Of a DNA stretch of 64,000 nt, positions 60,769-64,000 are shown in pieces. The notes under the pieces are model-generated. The model was not told where the DNA came from. It ran no database searches and saw only the letters and a list, made by a program, of their open reading frames with translations. Both the position numbers and the translations under genes were made by a program. This stretch comes from Streptomyces sp. NRRL F-6131 (lineage in GTDB: Bacteria > Actinomycetota > Actinomycetes > Streptomycetales > Streptomycetaceae), in the NCBI GenBank assembly GCA_000719695.1, contig JOHN01000042.1, positions 1 through 64,000 of the forward strand, given 5' to 3'. The stretch's first letter is position 1, and every line of letters starts with the position of its first letter.

Positions 60769-61186
60769 CCGCGGCGTCCGCGCTGCCCGCGCTGCCCGCG
60801 CTGCCCGCGAGGAGGGTGGTGGTGCCGGTGGGGAGGGTGGTGCCGGAGGTGACGGTGGACCACCGACGCACCGGGCGGGGCTCCGGGGCCGAGCGGTGAA
60901 GGCCGGATCACGCACTGCCACCCGATGCGTACCATTTCGATACCGAAGCAGGGATGAGCTGGGAAGATGCTCGCCCGGCCGGCCGCGGCCCCGGTAGCAT
61001 CCGGCACAGGCCACCCGGCCCGGCGCAGGCGCCGCAGCGCCGTCGCGCCGACCGCCGGGCGGCGGACACCCGCGGGCCCTCCGGGGGGCGGCCTCCGGCA
61101 CCACAGCCCGGCGGCGCCGGCCGGCGACGCCCGCGTCCACGGCACGCGCGCCAGGGCAGTCGCGCGGAACGGCGAAGGGCAGCGTC
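60769..61186. other. 418-bp intergenic region with short repeats
   Basis: No gene is supported. It contains a tandem CGCTGCCCG repeat (about 60778-60811), a GGTGGTGCCGG-like direct repeat (about 60814-60855) and a slightly AT-richer stretch (CGTACCATTTCGATACCGAA near 60926) that may hold control elements of the ROK gene. Confidence 0.5.
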
Positions 61187-62371
61187 TTGGCGGATCGACT
61201 CACCGGTGGCGACTCCTCACTCCTGCGGCGGATCAACGCGGCGGTGACCCTCCGGGCGCTGCGCGAGGGCCACGCGGTGACCCTGACCCAGCTCGTCGGC
61301 GACACCGGACTCTCCCGGCCGACGGTCGAGGGCGTGATCGAGGGGCTGGTGGAGACCGGACTGGTCGCCGAGGTCGAGCAGCCGCAGCAGGGCGGCCAGC
61401 CCGGCGCGGGCCGACGGGGGCGGCCGGCCCGCTGGTTCCGCTTCCGGGCCGAGGCCGGGCACATCCTCGGCATCGAGATCGGCGTCCACGACATCCGGAT
61501 CATCCTCGCCGACCTGGCCGGCGAGGTGGTGGGCACCCACTTCAGGCCCGTCGAGGAGACCCTGGACGCGGAGGAACGACTCACCACCGTCCGCTCGGTG
61601 GTCGCCGAGGTGCTGCGCAAGGCGGGCGTCTCCCGGGACAACCTGTGGGCGGTCGGCGTCGGCACGCCCGGCATCGTCGACCGGGACGGCACCGTCCAGC
61701 TCGGCACCGCGATGCCCGGCTGGACCGGCCTCGACCTCGGCGCCCGGCTGCGGCGCTCGTTCCGCTGCCCGGTGATGATCGAGAACGACGCCAACCTCGC
61801 CGCGATCGCCGAGCACTGGCAGGGCGCGGCGGTCGGCGCCGACGACATGGTCTTCGTGATGGCCGGCCTCAGCCCGGGCGCCGGCTCCCTCATCAACGGC
61901 CGCCTCCACCGCGGGTTCGGCGGCGCGGCCGGCGAGATCGGCGCCCTCCACCTGCTCGGCCAGGAGGTGACGCCGGAACGGCTCCTCTCCACCACCGGCA
62001 AGCCCCTCAACCCGCTCGACGAGGCGGCCGTGGCCCGGGTGCTGAAGCTCGCCCGCGAGGGCGACGAGGTCGCGCAGGTCGCCACCGACCGCTTCCTGAC
62101 CCGCCTGGTCCAGGGCGTCGCCGCGCTCGTCCTGGCCATCGACCCGCAACTCGTCGTCATCGGCGGCTGGGCCGCCGGCCTCGACGGCGTCCTCGACCCC
62201 CTCCGCGAACGCCTCGCCAGCTTCACCCTCCGCGCCCCCGAGGTCGCCCTCGCCGCCCTCGGCACCGAGGTCGTCGCCATGGGCGCCCTCCGGGTCGCCC
62301 TCGACCAGGTCGAGGAACAGCTCTTCGCCGTCAACCCCCCACCGCTGGAAACGAGCCCGGCCCGCACCTGA
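61187..62371 (+). CDS. ROK-family transcriptional regulator
   Basis: A 394-residue ROK repressor. The N-terminal winged HTH includes TLTQLVGDTGLSRPTVEGVI (residues about 30-50). The sugar-kinase-like body has GVGTPGIVDRDG, IENDANLAAIAEHW and GRLHRGFGGAAGEIG. The zinc motif CxCGxxGC that follows GEIG in most ROK proteins is missing (the sequence is ALHLLGQEV), so this member may not bind sugar in the usual way. The TTG at 61187 has AAGGGC six nt before. Its target is not evident; the SDR upstream or itself are candidates. Confidence 0.88.
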   Translation: MADRLTGGDSSLLRRINAAVTLRALREGHAVTLTQLVGDTGLSRPTVEGVIEGLVETGLVAEVEQPQQGGQPGAGRRGRPARWFRFRAEAGHILGIEIGVHDIRIILADLAGEVVGTHFRPVEETLDAEERLTTVRSVVAEVLRKAGVSRDNLWAVGVGTPGIVDRDGTVQLGTAMPGWTGLDLGARLRRSFRCPVMIENDANLAAIAEHWQGAAVGADDMVFVMAGLSPGAGSLINGRLHRGFGGAAGEIGALHLLGQEVTPERLLSTTGKPLNPLDEAAVARVLKLAREGDEVAQVATDRFLTRLVQGVAALVLAIDPQLVVIGGWAAGLDGVLDPLRERLASFTLRAPEVALAALGTEVVAMGALRVALDQVEEQLFAVNPPPLETSPART

Positions 62372-62385
62372 GCCACCGGCGGGAC

Positions 62386-62426
62386 CGACGGCCCCCGGCA
62401 GAGCCGCGCCCTGCCGGGGGCCGTCG
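62386..62426 (+). terminator. Hairpin with 16-bp perfect stem after the ROK gene
   Basis: Arms CGACGGCCCCCGGCAG (62386-62401) and CTGCCGGGGGCCGTCG (62411-62426) enclose 9 nt. It starts 15 nt past the ROK stop. Confidence 0.7.
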
Positions 62427-62561
62427 TCCGGGGAAAGGCGGGGGAACCGGAATCCGGTGGCCGAGGAACCGTCACCGGTCGAGCCTCCGTCCGGCCCCGC
62501 CGAGGGCCCTCCGCCGCGTGGGTACAGGAACGGGTACAGGAACGGGCACGGGTACGGGAAC

Positions 62562-62603
62562 GGCCCAGGCCCGGACGCCTGGTGGGGCGTTCGGGCCTGG
62601 GCC
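62562..62603 (-). terminator. Hairpin with 12-bp stem after the GntR gene
   Basis: Arms GGCCCAGGCCCG (62562-62573) and CGGGCCTGGGCC (62592-62603) lie 21 nt past the GntR stop on the minus strand. Just before them, at about 62519-62560, GGGTACAGGAAC-like units repeat in tandem. Confidence 0.6.
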
Positions 62604-62623
62604 TGAGGGTTTTCGGGAGTGGA

Positions 62624-63400
62624 TCAGGAGGCGGCGGCGCCCACGGGGGTCGCGCCGACCGGGGTGACCTCGACGAGGCCGGTCTCGCCGAAGGTGAGCT
62701 TGCAGGTGTCCGCCCGGTAGGTGGCGACGGCGAGCGCGACGAGTCGGCCGGCCGCGGCGTACTGGGTGGTCATCACCAGGACCGGCGAGCCGGGCGGGCG
62801 CTCCAGCAGGGCGGCCTCCTCGGCCTCGGCGACGCCCAGCTCGACCGAGCGGGACTCGCCGTCGACCTCCAGGCGCTCCAGCTGGCGCAGCACCGAGCGG
62901 GCGCGGTCGCTCTCGGCCCGGAAGCCGGGCAGGTGCGGCAGCGCGGCGGCCGGCACGTGCAGCGACTCGGAGGCCATGCTCTGGCCCTGGACCAGGCGGA
63001 CCCGGCGGACGGTGTGCACGGGCGCGCCCTCGGCGACACCGAGCGCCGCCGCGAGCCGGCGGGTGGCCGGGGCGGTGGTGCAGTCGACGGTGCGCCAGGC
63101 CTGGCTGCGGGCGGCGCCGGGCCAGCCCTCCTCCTGCCGGTTCACCGGGACGCCGACCCGGGGGGCGGCGATCAGGGTGCCGATGCCGCGCCGGCGGACC
63201 AGTCGGCCCTCCAGCTCCAGCTGGTCGAGCGCCTGGCGCAGGGTGGCCCGGGCGACGCCGAAGCGGGCGGAGAGCTCGCGCTCGTTCGGGAGGATCTGGC
63301 CGGTGGAGAACTCCGTGTCGATGGCGCGGAGCAGCACCGTGCGCAGGTGCCAGTACTTCGGTTCCGGAACCGCCGAGAGCTGTCCTGTCGTGCCCACCAT
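62624..63400 (-). CDS. GntR/HutC-family transcriptional regulator
   Basis: A 258-residue regulator. The GntR winged HTH is at about residues 18-83 (ILPNERELSARFGVARATLRQA by its key residues P-N-E-R-E-L, R-F-G-V-A and T-L-R-Q-A). A UTRA effector domain follows (about 100-250), as in DasR-like HutC members, which sense sugars or amino acids. The ATG at 63400 matches the usual start of relatives I remember; a GTG at 63409 is also possible. A DasR-like palindrome lies 160 bp upstream. Confidence 0.87.
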   Translation of the reverse strand: MVGTTGQLSAVPEPKYWHLRTVLLRAIDTEFSTGQILPNERELSARFGVARATLRQALDQLELEGRLVRRRGIGTLIAAPRVGVPVNRQEEGWPGAARSQAWRTVDCTTAPATRRLAAALGVAEGAPVHTVRRVRLVQGQSMASESLHVPAAALPHLPGFRAESDRARSVLRQLERLEVDGESRSVELGVAEAEEAALLERPPGSPVLVMTTQYAAAGRLVALAVATYRADTCKLTFGETGLVEVTPVGATPVGAAAS

Positions 63401-63559
63401 GTCCTCCACCCTGGTTTCTTCCGCCCTGCCGAAGCCCTGCCGAAAGAGGGCGGATCCGGCCCGCTGCCCGCTGTTGCGGCAGGTGGGAGAGCGGGCTTTT
63501 TCCGTCCTTCTTTATTAAAGGTCTTTGCAGTAAGTGACCCTAGGGGCTGAATCGGGAGA

Positions 63560-63571
63560 TGGTCAAGACCA
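63560..63571. promoter_or_regulatory. DasR-like operator TGGTCAAGACCA
   Basis: This palindrome has the half-sites of the known DasR element (TGGTC..GACCA) with AA in the centre instead of TA. It lies between gntR and the exonuclease gene, inside a patch that is AT-richer than its surroundings (CTTTATTAAAGG at about 63509-63520). It may bind the GntR protein next door or a DasR orthologue. Confidence 0.5.
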
Positions 63572-63670
63572 ATGGCGGCCCCCGGTGGGACCACCTCACA
63601 GTTTCATGGTGCGTTCACGCCAACTCCCCAAGCGGACGCGTCGTGGTGCGGGTCCGCACGCGGCACTCGG

Positions 63671-63676
63671 TAGGCT
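63671..63676 (+). promoter_or_regulatory. -10 box TAGGCT before xthA
   Basis: TAGGCT lies 6 nt before GTG 63683, with no ribosome site, so the transcript is probably leaderless. Confidence 0.5.
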
Positions 63677-63682
63677 GCCCGG

Positions 63683-64000
63683 GTGATCGTGGTGACGAGT
63701 GTGAACGTGAACGGAATCCGGGCGGCGGCCAAGAAGGGCTTCATCGAGTGGCTCGCCGCCACCGAGGCGGACGTGGTCTGTCTGCAGGAGGTGCGCTCCG
63801 AGCCCGAGCAGCTGCCCGTCGAACTGCGCGACCTGGACGGCTGGCACACGGTGTGGGCCCCGGCCGCCACCAAGGGCCGGGCCGGGGTCGCGATCCTCTC
63901 CCGGCGGGAACCGAGCCGGACGGTCGTCGGCTTTGAATCGGCTGAATTCGACAATTCGGGCAGGTACGTAGAAATCGACCTGCCGGGCCTGACCGTGGCC
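63683..64000 (+). CDS. xthA: Exodeoxyribonuclease III, N-terminal part
   Basis: The window ends inside this gene; 106 residues are seen. It starts VIVVTSVNVNGIRAAAKKGF, with the Asn that binds metal, followed by ADVVCLQEVRSEPEQLP (catalytic Glu in LQE) and RAGVAILSR. These belong to the exonuclease III/AP endonuclease branch of the EEP fold, which repairs abasic sites in DNA. The GTG at 63683 is chosen because TAGGCT lies 6 nt before it. Confidence 0.85.
   Translation, partial: MIVVTSVNVNGIRAAAKKGFIEWLAATEADVVCLQEVRSEPEQLPVELRDLDGWHTVWAPAATKGRAGVAILSRREPSRTVVGFESAEFDNSGRYVEIDLPGLTVA

Noticed and set aside
1..64000. tRNA, rRNA, integrase, transposase or phage genes
   Set aside because: None was recognised on either strand by eye; a tRNA scan would be needed to exclude a tRNA gene fully.

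Overview
The window is chromosomal DNA of a high-GC actinomycete, most likely of the family Streptomycetaceae (Streptomyces or Kitasatospora). Supporting signs are strong third-position G/C bias, frequent GTG and one TTG start, ATGA/GTGA gene overlaps, AfsR/SARP regulators, tandem ROK and GntR regulators, and many genes that seem to be transcribed without a leader (a TANNNT -10 box exactly 7 nt before the start codon). Genes cover most of the sequence. No tRNA, rRNA, CRISPR array, transposase or phage gene was recognised.

274-15458 (minus strand) looks like a complete RiPP (ribosomally made, post-translationally modified peptide) locus, and it is the most unusual part. A LuxR-type/small-domain reading frame and an AfsR/SARP regulator lie upstream. 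A promoter with four 11-bp-phased direct repeats, fitting a SARP operator, precedes a 44-residue acidic peptide gene (12660-12794) ending in DDICIINNSAAL. Nine genes follow, nearly all overlapping: a glycosyltransferase, a helical protein, a radical SAM protein, a paralogue of the helical protein, an MFS exporter, a nucleotide cyclase/AAA ATPase/TPR giant, a cytoplasmic subtilisin-like protease, a GAF protein and a graspetide-type ATP-grasp ligase. Together they suggest a peptide that could receive radical SAM, ATP-grasp and sugar modifications, then be cut and exported.

15659-27423 holds a LysR regulator with two pairs of a 12-bp palindrome upstream, the threonine-to-glycine operon tdh-kbl ending in three long hairpins, a class C penicillin-binding lipoprotein, a divergent DNA end-joining pair (ATP-dependent ligase and LigD-type polymerase), a GNAT/APH pair and bioF. 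27599-34924 holds a DUF3516-type helicase, a membrane protein and bioB-bioA-bioD. bioF and bioBAD sit a few kb apart, and together they cover the ring-assembly half of biotin synthesis.

35750-46721 has a short SARP regulator followed by a seven-gene minus-strand operon: family 2 glycosyltransferase, polytopic membrane protein, class III aminotransferase, NAD-dependent epimerase, UbiA-type polyprenyl-phosphate phosphoribosyltransferase, a glycosyltransferase fused to an endonuclease/exonuclease/phosphatase (EEP) domain, and a methyltransferase. An unfused EEP gene is divergent. This looks like a lipid-linked envelope glycan or glycolipid pathway.

46769-59818 is mostly housekeeping or unknown genes. 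It includes a lower-GC patch (48515-50136) with an unrecognised gene pair and a broken TetR regulator. 60007-64000 ends with an SDR oxidoreductase, a ROK regulator, a GntR regulator with a DasR-like site nearby, and the start of exodeoxyribonuclease III, cut by the window edge. Three intergenic hairpins (16934, 50281, 56323) share one palindromic core.
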